Of a DNA stretch of 64,000 nt, positions 30,873-39,727 are shown one piece after another; within the stretch, counting starts at the first letter, position 1, and each line of letters begins with the position of its first letter. The stretch covers positions 15,698 to 79,697 of the forward strand of contig SFPR01000011.1 of assembly GCA_004551865.1 (NCBI GenBank), given 5' to 3'. Position numbers and translations under genes: made by a program. The DNA is from Bacteroidales bacterium (lineage in GTDB: Bacteria > Bacteroidota > Bacteroidia > Bacteroidales > P3). Below the pieces are notes generated by a model. That model did no database searches. It was not told where the DNA came from and worked only from the letters and a program-made list of their open reading frames with translations.

Positions 30873-31814
30873 TTATATTGTAAGGTGTCTCTTCTTCTTT
30901 TCTTCATATATGTCGTCTATTGTAACGAGTATGCCTGTTTCTTCGACGTTTGAGAAGTGTTTGTTTATCGAAGTACCGAAACTTTTCATCGTCGAAGACA
31001 AATTCATATAAGCATTAACCAACGGAGGTATGTTTTCGTTCAAAGCTCTTACGCTTTTGACCAAAATTTGATAGTCTTCTTTGTAGTTTTTTCCGCAAAA
31101 TAGTTTGACAAGCAGGTTATAGTCTGTCTCTATCTCCACACTTTCTTTCGGGAACACCAATCCCTCATTGTCGGGGAAGTGTTTCTTGTAGAAATATAGT
31201 ATATAGTCTCTCGCAGTCTTGTTCATTGAAGGATACATCGTTATCTTTCCAAAGAAATACTTCACACTCGTATCTTTGGCAACCAATCCGCCCAAGCCGT
31301 CCCAAATGTTGTCCAAAGAATACATACCCTTACGCAAATTGACCGTCGGTTGATATTCCGGACGTACGAAGCTCCTGCCGAGTTCCATCATATTGCCAAG
31401 GTAACGCTCAACAAACTCATCTGTAAATTCAAACAAATCGGCTGTGGCACTGAACAATTCTCCACTTTCTTGACGCATAATGTCCCTTCCCACAATAAAT
31501 CGGTAGCCTCCTATAATCTCTTGGTCGGTCGTATCCCACACAAAAAGTTGTTGATAGCAGTGAGGTTCCGGTGCAAGGTCATATTGATCGATGTCGCACT
31601 CGGTCCCGCTACCTCCTCCGCTTGCTCCAAAACTTATCTCCCTCAACCGACCGATTTCTCTCATGATTGAAGGTGAGCGGTGGGCGTTTGTAACATATAT
31701 CTCGCGGTTGGCATAATTCGTTTTTTTCAAAAAAGTCGCACTCTTCAACTCTTCCAAAATCAAGTTTTTATCTACCGGTGGTATAACGTATGATGTATCT
31801 ATCGCTTTTTGCAT
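30873..31814 (-). CDS. glsB: glycine N-acyltransferase GlsB-like (OlsB/GNAT family)
   Basis: In Bacteroides GlsB attaches a 3-hydroxy fatty acid to glycine, the first step of glycine-lipid synthesis, and GlsA adds the second chain. This 313-residue protein has the OlsB-type acyltransferase region (REIGRLREISFGASGGGSGT, then EIIGGYRFIVG, then NMMELGRSFVRPEYQ) plus a C-terminal extension. The start is ATG 31814, after an AGGAGG-like sequence; an ATG at 31850 overlaps glsA. The glsA stop is 19 bases upstream. The alternative is ornithine-lipid synthesis; the pairing and phylum favour glycine. Confidence 0.8.
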   Translation of the reverse strand: MQKAIDTSYVIPPVDKNLILEELKSATFLKKTNYANREIYVTNAHRSPSIMREIGRLREISFGASGGGSGTECDIDQYDLAPEPHCYQQLFVWDTTDQEIIGGYRFIVGRDIMRQESGELFSATADLFEFTDEFVERYLGNMMELGRSFVRPEYQPTVNLRKGMYSLDNIWDGLGGLVAKDTSVKYFFGKITMYPSMNKTARDYILYFYKKHFPDNEGLVFPKESVEIETDYNLLVKLFCGKNYKEDYQILVKSVRALNENIPPLVNAYMNLSSTMKSFGTSINKHFSNVEETGILVTIDDIYEEKKKRHLTI

Positions 31815-31833
31815 TTTGTCCCTCCTGTTCTTT

Positions 31834-32709
31834 TTATGAATTAAACTCAATCTGCGGATTATCTTTCAATTTATAGACATGATCTCTGACCATTGCCGCC
31901 CAAGCAAGGTGGTTTTTGCTTTTGTCAAACACCGTGTAAGGAATGGGCTTACCAAAGGTAAGAGTAATTGTTTTGTTTTTGTATCTGAACATCTCGTCCG
32001 GCAACAAAATCATTTCCAAGTCGAATTTTATTCCGAAAAACATACGAATTTTTGACAGACGGTAGAACCTTTTGGAATTCATTCCCTCAATATATACAGG
32101 GGTTACGTTTCTCTCAAACTCCACTGCCTTTCTGACGAATGTTTTCTTCCATGGAAAGTCTTGAAACTTGCCTTTTATGTATTTAGACTCTGTTCCGGCG
32201 GGGAAATACATTATGCAACTGTTACCCTTGAACGCTTCGTTCAACACATCGTGGTTGTGAGAGTTTTTGCCGTACTTGTTAATCGGCACGAACGTCCCCT
32301 TAAACCCGGGCAAGGCACAAAGCAAATCATTGACGGGGAAAAGCACATCACTTCTCTTGCTTCCCAAGATACTAATCAGGCTCATGCCGTCTATACTTCC
32401 TATGGGGTGATTGGCAACTATCAAAGGTCTGCCCTCGTATGGTATGTTTTCAGGATTTTTTACAACAATGTTTATATTGAACAGATCTTTGAGAACACAA
32501 TCTGCAAAGGCTGCTCCCTTATAATCCCGATATTTATAAATAGCAGCGTTAATCTCATCAAGATGAACAAGTTTCTTAAACCATGAAAGCACGAATTTGG
32601 GAAGAATACGAAGTAGTTTTTTATTCTTGCCGGCTATCAGTCGTTCCAAACTGATAAATTGGGGGGTTATTTGCTGAGAGTCATTATTCTCCATTTCTTT
32701 TTTTGCCAT
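31834..32709 (-). CDS. glsA: glycine-lipid O-acyltransferase GlsA-like (PlsC family)
   Basis: A 291-residue member of the lysophosphatidate acyltransferase fold. The catalytic H-x4-D appears as ANHPIGSIDGMSL (~98-110), followed by FVPINKYG and the FPAGTES block (~175), the normal order in PlsC-like enzymes. Next to glsB it is most likely the second acyltransferase of glycine lipids, which are made by gut Bacteroides and needed for stress resistance. The promoter TACCTTTG at 32721 should drive glsA-glsB and possibly engB onward. No signal peptide; it is probably membrane-associated. Confidence 0.8.
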   Translation of the reverse strand: MAKKEMENNDSQQITPQFISLERLIAGKNKKLLRILPKFVLSWFKKLVHLDEINAAIYKYRDYKGAAFADCVLKDLFNINIVVKNPENIPYEGRPLIVANHPIGSIDGMSLISILGSKRSDVLFPVNDLLCALPGFKGTFVPINKYGKNSHNHDVLNEAFKGNSCIMYFPAGTESKYIKGKFQDFPWKKTFVRKAVEFERNVTPVYIEGMNSKRFYRLSKIRMFFGIKFDLEMILLPDEMFRYKNKTITLTFGKPIPYTVFDKSKNHLAWAAMVRDHVYKLKDNPQIEFNS

Positions 32710-32720
32710 GATTTCAACGG

Positions 32721-32728
32721 CAAAGGTA
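32721..32728 (-). promoter_or_regulatory. -7 box for glsA-glsB
   Basis: TACCTTTG on the minus strand, 11 bases before the ATG at 32709. Confidence 0.65.
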
Positions 32729-32736
32729 CAAAATAA

Positions 32737-33159
32737 TTAAGAACTGACGCTTATCAATCTCTCGTTTTCGCTGACAACATCAATTTTTATTGTAATAACA
32801 TCCTCAGGAAGAAGCGGCAAAACTCGTTCGCTCCACTCCAAAAAGCAATATGAACCGCTGTAAAAGTATTCCTCCGTTCCAATCTGCACAGCCTCCGAAA
32901 CGTCTTCAAGTCTGTAAAAATCAAAGTGGTAAATTTCTCCTACCTTTGGCGAGAGGTACACATTCACAATGGCAAATGTAGGAGAGCAAACATTGTCTTT
33001 GCAATCCAAAGCCTTACAAAGAGATTTTGCAAATGTTGTTTTACCTGCACCCATCTGCCCTTCCAATGCAAACACTCTGCCGGACGAAAAAACAGAAAGC
33101 ACATCCTTTGCAACCTCGTCCAACTGCGACAAATCCTTTACTCTATATACCTTTTCCAT
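32737..33159 (-). CDS. tsaE: tRNA threonylcarbamoyladenosine biosynthesis ATPase
   Basis: TsaE is the ATPase that cycles the TsaB-TsaD complex making t6A37 in ANN-decoding tRNAs. 140 residues with Walker A (GQMGAGKTT, ~34-42), a PTFAIVNVY strand and an FDFYRLEDV segment followed by FLEWSERV; all diagnostic for the family. It starts 6 bases after the porX stop, so it is probably co-transcribed with porX. Confidence 0.95.
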   Translation of the reverse strand: MEKVYRVKDLSQLDEVAKDVLSVFSSGRVFALEGQMGAGKTTFAKSLCKALDCKDNVCSPTFAIVNVYLSPKVGEIYHFDFYRLEDVSEAVQIGTEEYFYSGSYCFLEWSERVLPLLPEDVITIKIDVVSENERLISVSS

Positions 33160-33165
33160 TTCGCT

Positions 33166-34713
33166 CTATTTGTTTTTGAGATGTATGAAAGGAATGAGTA
33201 CTTCTTCCATAGATATGCCTCCGTGTTGGAAAGTATTTTTGTAGTACTGCACATAGTGGTTGTAATTGTTGGGATATGCAAAGAAGTCGTTTGCCTTGGC
33301 AAAAATGTAAGGAGAAAGTATGTTAAGCCTTGGCAGAAGAATATCCTCGGGTTTTGCAACTGCAAACACTTCTTTGGGATTGTAGTCCAAAAGTCTGCCG
33401 ACTTTGTAACGCAAATTGACCGATGCTTCCTTTGTAGCTTTGATTTTAATCGGTCGGGCAACCCTTACCGAGCCGTGATCGGTGGTTATGAACACGTTTA
33501 CGTCCTTATTGCTCAAAAACTTCAACACTTCCAACAGCGGAGAGTGAGCAAACCATGTTCTTGTAACGCCTCGGTAGGCATTTTCGTCCTCTGCAAGCTC
33601 TCTTACCAAGTCTGACTCTGTTCTTGCGTGCGACAGCATATCTATAAAGTTGTAAACAATGACGTTCAGCTTGTTTTGCATCAAGTTTGGCAAATTATCA
33701 ATCATCTTTTTGCCATACTGCACATTCAAAACCTTGTGATAGGTTGTCTTTACGTCCATATTGTGCCTTGCAAGCTGCTTTTGCAAAAACAAGTGTTCGT
33801 TCTGGTTTTTGTTTCCCTGCTCGTCTTCATCTATCCACAAGTCGGGATAAACCCTTTTAATGTCGTAGGGCATCAAGCCCGCAAACAAAGCATTTCTTGC
33901 GTACTGTGTGGTTGTGGGAATAATACTATAATAAAGGTCTTCCTTCTCCACCCTCAAATATTCCTCCACCATAGGTTGCAGAGCCTTCCATTGATCAAAC
34001 CTGAAATTGTCAATCACAATAAGGAAGGTAGGTTTGTCTTCTTTAAGGTGAGGGAAAACTTTGTCAGAAAGAAGTCTATGCGAAAGCAAAGGTTCGTTGC
34101 CACTTTCTTTTCTTATCCAATTTTGGTAGTTTTTCTCATAATACTTCGAGAACTGCACATTTGCCTCAATTTTTTGCTGCTTCAATATCTCGAATATGCT
34201 CGTATCTTCGCTTTCAGACAGCTCAAGCTCCCAATAAACCAACTTTTTGTAAAGCTCAATCCACTCCTCGCTATCCATATTGCCCATAAGCTGCAAGCCG
34301 ATGTTGCGAAACTCCTGCTGATAGTTCATTGTCGATTGCTCGCTTACCAACCTCTTTGTGTCCAAGTGTTTTTTGAGGGTAAGCAAAATCTGATTGGGAT
34401 TTACCGGTTTGATGAGATAGTCCGAAATCTTGCTGCCTATGGCCTGCTCCATGATGTGTTCTTCTTCGCTTTTGGTAATCATGATTATCGGAAGAGCGGG
34501 ATAGCGGTTCTTTACCATGTTCAACACTTCCAAGCCCGTAAGTCCGGGCATATTTTCGTCCAAAAACATTATGTCTATCGGCTTGTCAGCCAACACTTCA
34601 AGTGCTTCATTGCCGTCTATTGCCGCTGTTATCGAATAGCCCTTGGTTTCCAAAAAAAGAATATAGGGTTTGAGCAAATCTATCTCGTCATCTACCCACA
34701 AAATATTGACCAT
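33166..34713 (-). CDS. porX: T9SS regulator PorX (response regulator with PglZ domain)
   Basis: PorX regulates type IX secretion genes in Bacteroidota, with PorY and SigP in Porphyromonas. 515 residues: receiver domain ~1-120 with the acidic pair (ILWVDDE, ~4-10), phosphoacceptor D52 (IMFLDENMPG) and the Lys in LIKPVNP; then a helical linker and an alkaline-phosphatase-fold PglZ domain (~205-515) with LIVIDNFRFDQWK and FITTDHGSV metal sites. I chose ATG 34713, giving the usual MVNILWVDDE start; ATG 34725 adds four residues. Its presence fits the five T9SS cargo genes in this window. Confidence 0.93.
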   Translation of the reverse strand: MVNILWVDDEIDLLKPYILFLETKGYSITAAIDGNEALEVLADKPIDIMFLDENMPGLTGLEVLNMVKNRYPALPIIMITKSEEEHIMEQAIGSKISDYLIKPVNPNQILLTLKKHLDTKRLVSEQSTMNYQQEFRNIGLQLMGNMDSEEWIELYKKLVYWELELSESEDTSIFEILKQQKIEANVQFSKYYEKNYQNWIRKESGNEPLLSHRLLSDKVFPHLKEDKPTFLIVIDNFRFDQWKALQPMVEEYLRVEKEDLYYSIIPTTTQYARNALFAGLMPYDIKRVYPDLWIDEDEQGNKNQNEHLFLQKQLARHNMDVKTTYHKVLNVQYGKKMIDNLPNLMQNKLNVIVYNFIDMLSHARTESDLVRELAEDENAYRGVTRTWFAHSPLLEVLKFLSNKDVNVFITTDHGSVRVARPIKIKATKEASVNLRYKVGRLLDYNPKEVFAVAKPEDILLPRLNILSPYIFAKANDFFAYPNNYNHYVQYYKNTFQHGGISMEEVLIPFIHLKNK

Positions 34714-34788
34714 AAGAAAATACAACTATATTAAACGTTCAAACAAAGAACGTCTGAGAAAACAAAATGTTATGCAAAGGCGGAAATC

Positions 34789-35709
34789 TTATCGAAGAAA
34801 TTCGACTATTCTGCCCTCGTCTATAGTAATTGAGCGGTACAAATCGACCACCTTCCCATCTTCGAGAAGAACGACAAGGGGTTGCTTACCCTTGGTTGCC
34901 GCAAGAAATTCGCCCACAGGCACTATTGCCGAGGCAAGCGGCTCTGCTCCTGTTTCTTTGTAAAACTTTGCTATGTTCTCTTCCTTTCCCCAAAAGACGG
35001 TTACAAAGTTTGCCTTGCTCAAATCGTGCCTTTGTATCATCACATCAAGCTTTATTGCCGTTCGCTTGCAGTGTTTACAACCTGTCGAGTAGAGACAGAG
35101 TACTTTTTTGCCGCTTTGCAGGTTCAGATGCTCCAATTTCTCGTCTTGCAGCAGCAGTTCAAACTTCGGCATATCGAGTGAGGCACTCTTGTCGTAGAGA
35201 GAATAGACTATAATGTCGGGAGCTTTGACAACATAGGTCAGAGAAACCGACAAAACAAACAAGCCTGCAATTATCCACTTGTCAAATCGCAGCTTTACGC
35301 CTTTCTGCCAAAACATAAAGGCAGAAAGAGCCAACAGTACAAGGTTTTTGATTATCGTCCGGGTGTCGTCAAGGACCAAAACCGTGCCAAAACAATGGCA
35401 ATTCTCTTGCGACACATCAAAAAGCAAAGGTTTGACAAGCACATATAGGGTAAGAGCCGCCAAAAAGGCAATAACAACAGGGCGGACAACCTTTTGCCAA
35501 AAGCCGCACACCAACACAAGCCCCAAGAAACCCTCAAAGGCTATGAGAAACCTTGTCAAAAACTGAGTAACGTCCCAAGAGAACAACCTATGTTCAAACA
35601 CGAACATATCGACTGCTTCAATCGACAAGAGCTTTGTAACTGCCGAGGCAACGAAAACAAGCCCTATGAAAATTCTTGCAACAATTCCTATTGTTCTCTT
35701 GGCGTTCAT
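34789..35709 (-). CDS. DoxX/MauE-type membrane protein fused to a thioredoxin-like domain
   Basis: 306 residues. The N-terminal half (~1-165) has four membrane segments of the DoxX/MauE type, with a CHC pair in a loop (SQENCHCFG). The C-terminal half (~185-306) is a thioredoxin-like domain with CKHC (YSTGCKHCKRTA) as the probable redox centre. Such fusions are thought to handle disulfides at the inner membrane. The domain faces the periplasm if the topology is standard. It lies next to two tiny Cys-rich lipoprotein genes. The function is inferred from fold only. Confidence 0.8.
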   Translation of the reverse strand: MNAKRTIGIVARIFIGLVFVASAVTKLLSIEAVDMFVFEHRLFSWDVTQFLTRFLIAFEGFLGLVLVCGFWQKVVRPVVIAFLAALTLYVLVKPLLFDVSQENCHCFGTVLVLDDTRTIIKNLVLLALSAFMFWQKGVKLRFDKWIIAGLFVLSVSLTYVVKAPDIIVYSLYDKSASLDMPKFELLLQDEKLEHLNLQSGKKVLCLYSTGCKHCKRTAIKLDVMIQRHDLSKANFVTVFWGKEENIAKFYKETGAEPLASAIVPVGEFLAATKGKQPLVVLLEDGKVVDLYRSITIDEGRIVEFLR

Positions 35710-35721
35710 CTTTATTTACTC

Positions 35722-35934
35722 TTACATATCGACGCAACTAACCGGAGTGCTACTTCCGGGAGCTGCCTTTTTGGTCAAATCTATTACATTGATTTGAGAA
35801 CAGTCTCCGCTCCAATCGCTCACCGTTGCCTCTGTTCCGTTTTCGTATGTGCAGACGCAATCGTTAGTATCGCTACAAGAGTACAAAGCAAACGCAAAAG
35901 CACTTGCAACCGCAAGATAAATCAATCTTTTCAT
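35722..35934 (-). CDS. small Cys-containing lipoprotein 1
   Basis: 70 residues from ATG 35934: a signal peptide with lipobox (FALYSC), then ~50 residues with a Cys-rich start (CSDTNDCVCTYENG) and further Cys (SGDCS, PVSCVDM). Function unknown. It resembles the next gene upstream (same C-x-C-T pattern after the lipobox), so the two are likely paralogues. It lies 12 bases upstream of the DoxX-thioredoxin gene on the same strand, suggesting disulfide-linked biology; this is inference. Confidence 0.65.
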   Translation of the reverse strand: MKRLIYLAVASAFAFALYSCSDTNDCVCTYENGTEATVSDWSGDCSQINVIDLTKKAAPGSSTPVSCVDM

Positions 35935-35962
35935 ATCAAAAATAATTACCCGATTAAACAAA

Positions 35963-35999
35963 ACATAGGGAATGTTCCCTCAGGAACAACTCCCTATGT
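35963..35999 (-). terminator. hairpin terminator after small lipoprotein 2
   Basis: Inverted repeat beginning ACATAGGGA and ending TCCCTATGT, with an inner GTTCC/GGAAC pair. Confidence 0.65.
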
Positions 36000-36016
36000 C
36001 TGACTTTCAGAATTGA

Positions 36017-36268
36017 TTACTTCTGTTCGCAAACCATAGTTACAGTTTCATCTCCTGCGTAGTCTGCCCAAATTTCGTCCCAAACCAAGCCTTCTGTTGA
36101 AGATGTGATTTCTGAACATTCTCCGTCAAACTCTGTGATAGATGCTACGACTACCTCTGATTGAACACCCATATCGTTAGTAAGAGTACAATCGCAGTCT
36201 GATGTAGAGTTGCAAGCTACAAATCCCATAGCTGCAACAGCTCCCAATAAAAACAAAGCTTTTTTCAT
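36017..36268 (-). CDS. small Cys-containing lipoprotein 2
   Basis: 83 residues: signal peptide with lipobox (MGFVAC), then CNSTSDCDCTLTNDMG, two more Cys (GECS, VCEQK) and an acidic C-terminal half. Unknown function. Similar in layout to the protein at 35722-35934, with CDC-T where that one has CVC-T. It has its own terminator. Confidence 0.65.
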   Translation of the reverse strand: MKKALFLLGAVAAMGFVACNSTSDCDCTLTNDMGVQSEVVVASITEFDGECSEITSSTEGLVWDEIWADYAGDETVTMVCEQK

Positions 36269-36701
36269 TTGTATTAAATTTTAATTTTTATCCCCTACTC
36301 TGAGAATGGATTTTCGGGTTCCTCCATCGAATTTGTTCAATCCGCACTGCAAAGATATACAAAAAAGAACAAATTGACCAAAAACAAAGTATTTTTTTGC
36401 ACAAGGCCGAAAATACAAACCCACCCTCCGATTTTGCAATCGTTTATTCTACAATCATTTACGCTTCTTGAAGACTTAATATAAAATTGTGGGCAGTAAT
36501 CCGAAAATTTCATGTATTTCGTTCTTCGGAAAGCAGAGAGGAAAACACCCTTGCAAAAGGTGCAAAAATAAAACGCCGTTTTGCTGCAATAAAACGGCGT
36601 TTTAGTCAATGCAAAACGGCGTTTTGTCTTCGTTAAAACGCCGTTTTATTTTCGGCAGGTCCTTATTTCTGATTATCAACTCTTTGCAAAGACAAAATTT
36701 A
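36269..36701. other. intergenic stretch with a four-core repeat array
   Basis: About 430 bases without a credible gene. Apart from the array at 36570-36649 I see only AT-rich sequence; a short minus-strand reading at 36337-36609 runs through the array and is probably meaningless. Confidence 0.6.
36570..36649. repeat. four-core helically spaced repeat array
   Basis: Cores CGCCG, CGGCG, CGGCG, CGCCG (two opposed hairpins), spacers 16, 17 and 17 bases. The best-conserved copy: all four flanks are AAAA/TTTT. Confidence 0.9.
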
Positions 36702-37289
36702 TTACTTGTAGTAGTTTTCTCTTTCGATTTTTTCTCTCACTTTTTCGGCAACAATGTAGCGTATGGACTTGTTTTCTGCCACACATTGGCGGATATAGGT
36801 TGAAGAAATGTCAATCATCGGTGCAGAAGTCAGAGTTACCGAGGGGTGAGAGAGCAATTCGCAACTCTCGCAGTGCGGACGAGGATAGACAAATATCCTG
36901 TGGGAAGAAAGGATTGAGCGATAGTCTTTCCACAAGTGGAAAGTACTGATGTTATCCTGCCCCATGATAAGGCAAAACTCCGTGTCGGGGCAGCGTTTTT
37001 CCAATTCTGCAAGAGTATCGACCGTGTAGGAGGGCGAAGGAAGCGATAACTCTATATCGCAAGCCTCTGTCAGCGGATTGTCTTCGGTTGCAAGTCTCAC
37101 CAATTCAAAACGCTTTTCGTCCTCAAGCAGACCTTCGGGAGTTTTGAGGGGATTGAGCCGGCTGACAACAAACCAAAGAGTATCGATGTCAGTGTTTTCT
37201 ATCATATATTGGGCAACTATCAGATGCCCTGTGTGAATCGGATTGAAACTTCCGAAATACAATCCCACGATTTTACTTTTTTGCTTCAT
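36702..37289 (-). CDS. nadD: nicotinate-nucleotide adenylyltransferase
   Basis: NadD adenylates nicotinate mononucleotide in NAD synthesis. 195 residues with the nucleotidyltransferase signature GSFNPIHTGH (~13-22, the H-x-G-H), LIMGQDNISTFHLWKDY (~107-123), and the C-terminal ISSTYIRQCVAEN (the ISST-x-IR motif, ~163-175). Length is typical. It is divergent from the following + strand gene, with 143 bases between, and has the repeat array downstream. Confidence 0.95.
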   Translation of the reverse strand: MKQKSKIVGLYFGSFNPIHTGHLIVAQYMIENTDIDTLWFVVSRLNPLKTPEGLLEDEKRFELVRLATEDNPLTEACDIELSLPSPSYTVDTLAELEKRCPDTEFCLIMGQDNISTFHLWKDYRSILSSHRIFVYPRPHCESCELLSHPSVTLTSAPMIDISSTYIRQCVAENKSIRYIVAEKVREKIERENYYK

Positions 37290-37402
37290 GGTTTTGGTAA
37301 AAAAGGAGTTTTATGCCAAGGTTTACGAAAATCCGAGTGCAAAGGGTTACAGCCAAAGGCTTTTTTCTCGGCTTTTTTACCCTGCGGATTAAAAATAATT
37401 GT

Positions 37403-37410
37403 TAGCTTTG
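37403..37410 (+). promoter_or_regulatory. -7 box for the 37433 gene
   Basis: TAGCTTTG, 22 bases before the ATG. Confidence 0.7.
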
Positions 37411-37432
37411 CAGACTTAAACGCAAAACAGAG

Positions 37433-38845
37433 ATGAAAAAAATCATACTTGCCATATTTCTACTTGCCGCAGGAGTGTTGTCGGCACAAAATGTGAGCAT
37501 AGATATTTCGGGAGCTAACATTGGCGGAAAGCAAATCCGTTTGTTTCTTGAGGACGATTATTTGTCAGGCTTGGACAAACAAGTTTCCGCAAAGACGCTC
37601 TTGCAAGAAGATACGTCCTGCAACTTCGGACTTCTGACCGACGGAGTGAGCATAATCACCATAAAGATTGATGCTTTCGAGTACAGCTTTGTCTCTCAGC
37701 CCGGAAAGATTTACTCTCTTGCGATTGACAGCATAAATTTTGCCGTTGCCGATTCGGTCAATGTGCTTATGTACAAGCAAACCCTGCCTGTAAAGATTAC
37801 CAACCTTGCCCCCGATGACCTCAATACCAAGATAGAAAGATTTGATGTGGCAACAGAAGACTTTGTTAGCCGCAATGCACGCAATCTTTTGGTTACAAGA
37901 GACAACACTGTTACCGATTCGCTTGTTGCACTGCTCAACAGCTTTTTGGCAGACGAACCCCAAGGGTCTTACTTTGCCGAATATGTAAAGTATGAAAGCG
38001 GCAAGATAAAGCACGTCTTGCGATTGGAAAGCCGAAAGGCTCTCAGAGAGGCACTCTTTGGCGACAAGCCTATACAATATTATAATATGGGATATATGGA
38101 TTGCTTTAACCATATCTTTTCTCACTATTTTTCGCAAGGCAACAAGTACCTTTCTCAAGATGAATTGGAGTTTTGGCTCACCACAAACAACTATGATGAC
38201 CTCATGGACGCACTCGGCAAAGACAAGGTGTTGAAAAACGAAGTTCTCAGGGAGTTTGTGTTGATTAAAGGCATGAAAGACGCTTATTTGGAGGGTGATT
38301 TTGATCGTGCAGACATCATAAAAATGTTGGAAAAGATTGCTTCGAGAACAAAATTTGAGCAACACCGCAAAACAGCTCTTGCAACCATCGAATACCTTTT
38401 GGGAATTTCTCACAGCGGACTTGCAATCAAAGACTTTGAAACCATTGACATAAACGGAGAAAAGCAAAACTTGGCACAGTTTTTGAGTAAACCCTTGGTG
38501 ATAAACTTTGTTAAACTAAACGACATAAGCTCAAAACGAGAGTTGGAAGTGGTCAATTATATGTACGAAAATATAAAAGATAACTGCAATGTGCTGTCGG
38601 TGTGTTGCGACAGGAGCCTCGATGCGATGTACAACTTCTTGCGGAACACCAAGGTCGGCAACAAATACAAATGGAACTTTGCATTCTTCAATTCAAACTA
38701 CGACTTGTTGGAGTTCTTTCAGGTAAGAACATTTCCGGCTTTCATTTTGGTTTCGCCTGAGGGCAAAATAGAAGAAAATCCCATGCGAAATCCGAGCGAA
38801 GGAGGCTTGTCGAGGTTTGCAAACCAAAAACAAGAAAAACAATAA
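37433..38845 (+). CDS. secreted thioredoxin-fold protein without CxxC
   Basis: 470 residues; signal peptide ~1-18 (MKKIILAIFLLAAGVLSAQ). The first ~340 residues are a beta then helical region of unknown function, as in many Bacteroidota periplasmic TlpA-like proteins. The C-terminal ~130 residues (FETIDINGEKQNLAQFL, FAFFNSNYDLLEFFQVRTFP, AFILVSPEGKI) have the thioredoxin fold, with the cis-Pro in TFP but no C-x-x-C (KLNDISSK stands in its place). A redox role is therefore unlikely; a structural or binding role is possible. Confidence 0.75.
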   Translation: MKKIILAIFLLAAGVLSAQNVSIDISGANIGGKQIRLFLEDDYLSGLDKQVSAKTLLQEDTSCNFGLLTDGVSIITIKIDAFEYSFVSQPGKIYSLAIDSINFAVADSVNVLMYKQTLPVKITNLAPDDLNTKIERFDVATEDFVSRNARNLLVTRDNTVTDSLVALLNSFLADEPQGSYFAEYVKYESGKIKHVLRLESRKALREALFGDKPIQYYNMGYMDCFNHIFSHYFSQGNKYLSQDELEFWLTTNNYDDLMDALGKDKVLKNEVLREFVLIKGMKDAYLEGDFDRADIIKMLEKIASRTKFEQHRKTALATIEYLLGISHSGLAIKDFETIDINGEKQNLAQFLSKPLVINFVKLNDISSKRELEVVNYMYENIKDNCNVLSVCCDRSLDAMYNFLRNTKVGNKYKWNFAFFNSNYDLLEFFQVRTFPAFILVSPEGKIEENPMRNPSEGGLSRFANQKQEKQ

Positions 38846-38882
38846 TGACATAAAAACAAGCTGCAAACAGAAAAAAAAGAAG

Positions 38883-38890
38883 TACATTTG
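38883..38890 (+). promoter_or_regulatory. -7 box for the 38976 gene
   Basis: TACATTTG, ~85 bases upstream of the ATG. Confidence 0.6.
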
Positions 38891-38975
38891 CAGTTTGAAT
38901 GAAACGGAACTGCCAAAAGACAAGTACAAAAGGCAAAATCATAGAAATAATAACCAAAAAAGAACGTTATAACAA

Positions 38976-39704
38976 ATGAACAAGGCAGACAGCGTGGTTA
39001 TCATTCCTACTTACAACGAGAAAGAAAACATCGAAAACATCATTCGCTATGTCTTCTCGTTGGAAAAGGAGTTCCATATACTCATTGTGGAAGATAATTC
39101 ACCCGACGGAACAGCCGATATAGTCAAAAGACTTATCGAAGAGTTCCCCGAAAGGCTTTTTATCGAGCAGAGAAAAGGCAAACTCGGCTTGGGGACGGCT
39201 TACATTCATGGTTTCAAATGGGCTTTGCAAAGAGGCTATGACTTTATCTTTGAAATGGATGCCGACTTTTCGCACCCTCCAAAAGACCTTTTGAGACTTT
39301 ATGAGGCTTGTTCAAAGGGTGCAGACATGGCAGTGGGGTCTCGGTATGTCGATGGTAAAATATCGGTTGTGAATTGGCCCATCGGCAGGGTTATAATGTC
39401 ATATTACGCCTCTTGGTACGTAAGATTGATTACCGGAATGAGAATTGGAGATGCCACAGCCGGCTTTGCCTGCTACAAAAGGCAGGTATTGGAGCAGATT
39501 AAACTTGACAAGATAAGATTTGTGGGCTATGCCTTCCAGATTGAAATGAAATATACTGTCTTTAAGAAGGGATTTAAGATTGTCGAAGTGCCGATTATCT
39601 TCACCGACAGAGTGTTTGGCGAAAGCAAGATGAGCATGAAAATATTCAAAGAAGCATTCTTCGGAGTCTTCTCCCTCAAATTCAGAAATTGGAAAAAGTA
39701 CTAA
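38976..39704 (+). CDS. polyprenol monophosphomannose synthase (GT2)
   Basis: A 242-residue family 2 glycosyltransferase of the DPM1 type, expected to transfer mannose (or another hexose) from the nucleotide sugar to polyprenyl phosphate on the cytoplasmic face. VVIIPTYNEKENIENII (~7-23), the DNSPDGTAD block (~44), and the metal motif EMDADFSHPP (~92-101) are all present; later VGSRYVDG and GYAFQIEMKY are typical. No C-terminal membrane segments, as in the shorter bacterial forms. The next gene starts 23 bases downstream. Confidence 0.9.
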   Translation: MNKADSVVIIPTYNEKENIENIIRYVFSLEKEFHILIVEDNSPDGTADIVKRLIEEFPERLFIEQRKGKLGLGTAYIHGFKWALQRGYDFIFEMDADFSHPPKDLLRLYEACSKGADMAVGSRYVDGKISVVNWPIGRVIMSYYASWYVRLITGMRIGDATAGFACYKRQVLEQIKLDKIRFVGYAFQIEMKYTVFKKGFKIVEVPIIFTDRVFGESKMSMKIFKEAFFGVFSLKFRNWKKY

Positions 39705-39727
39705 TCAGGTAAAATTCAACAATAAAA

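Noticed and set aside
36337..36609. 90-codon minus-strand reading frame
   Set aside because: It is mostly translation of the four-core array and AT-rich flank.
36570..36649. Repeat arrays taken for a CRISPR array
   Set aside because: Cores are only 5 bp with A/T flanks, spacers are 16-17 bp and similar in composition, only four units occur, and no cas gene is near.
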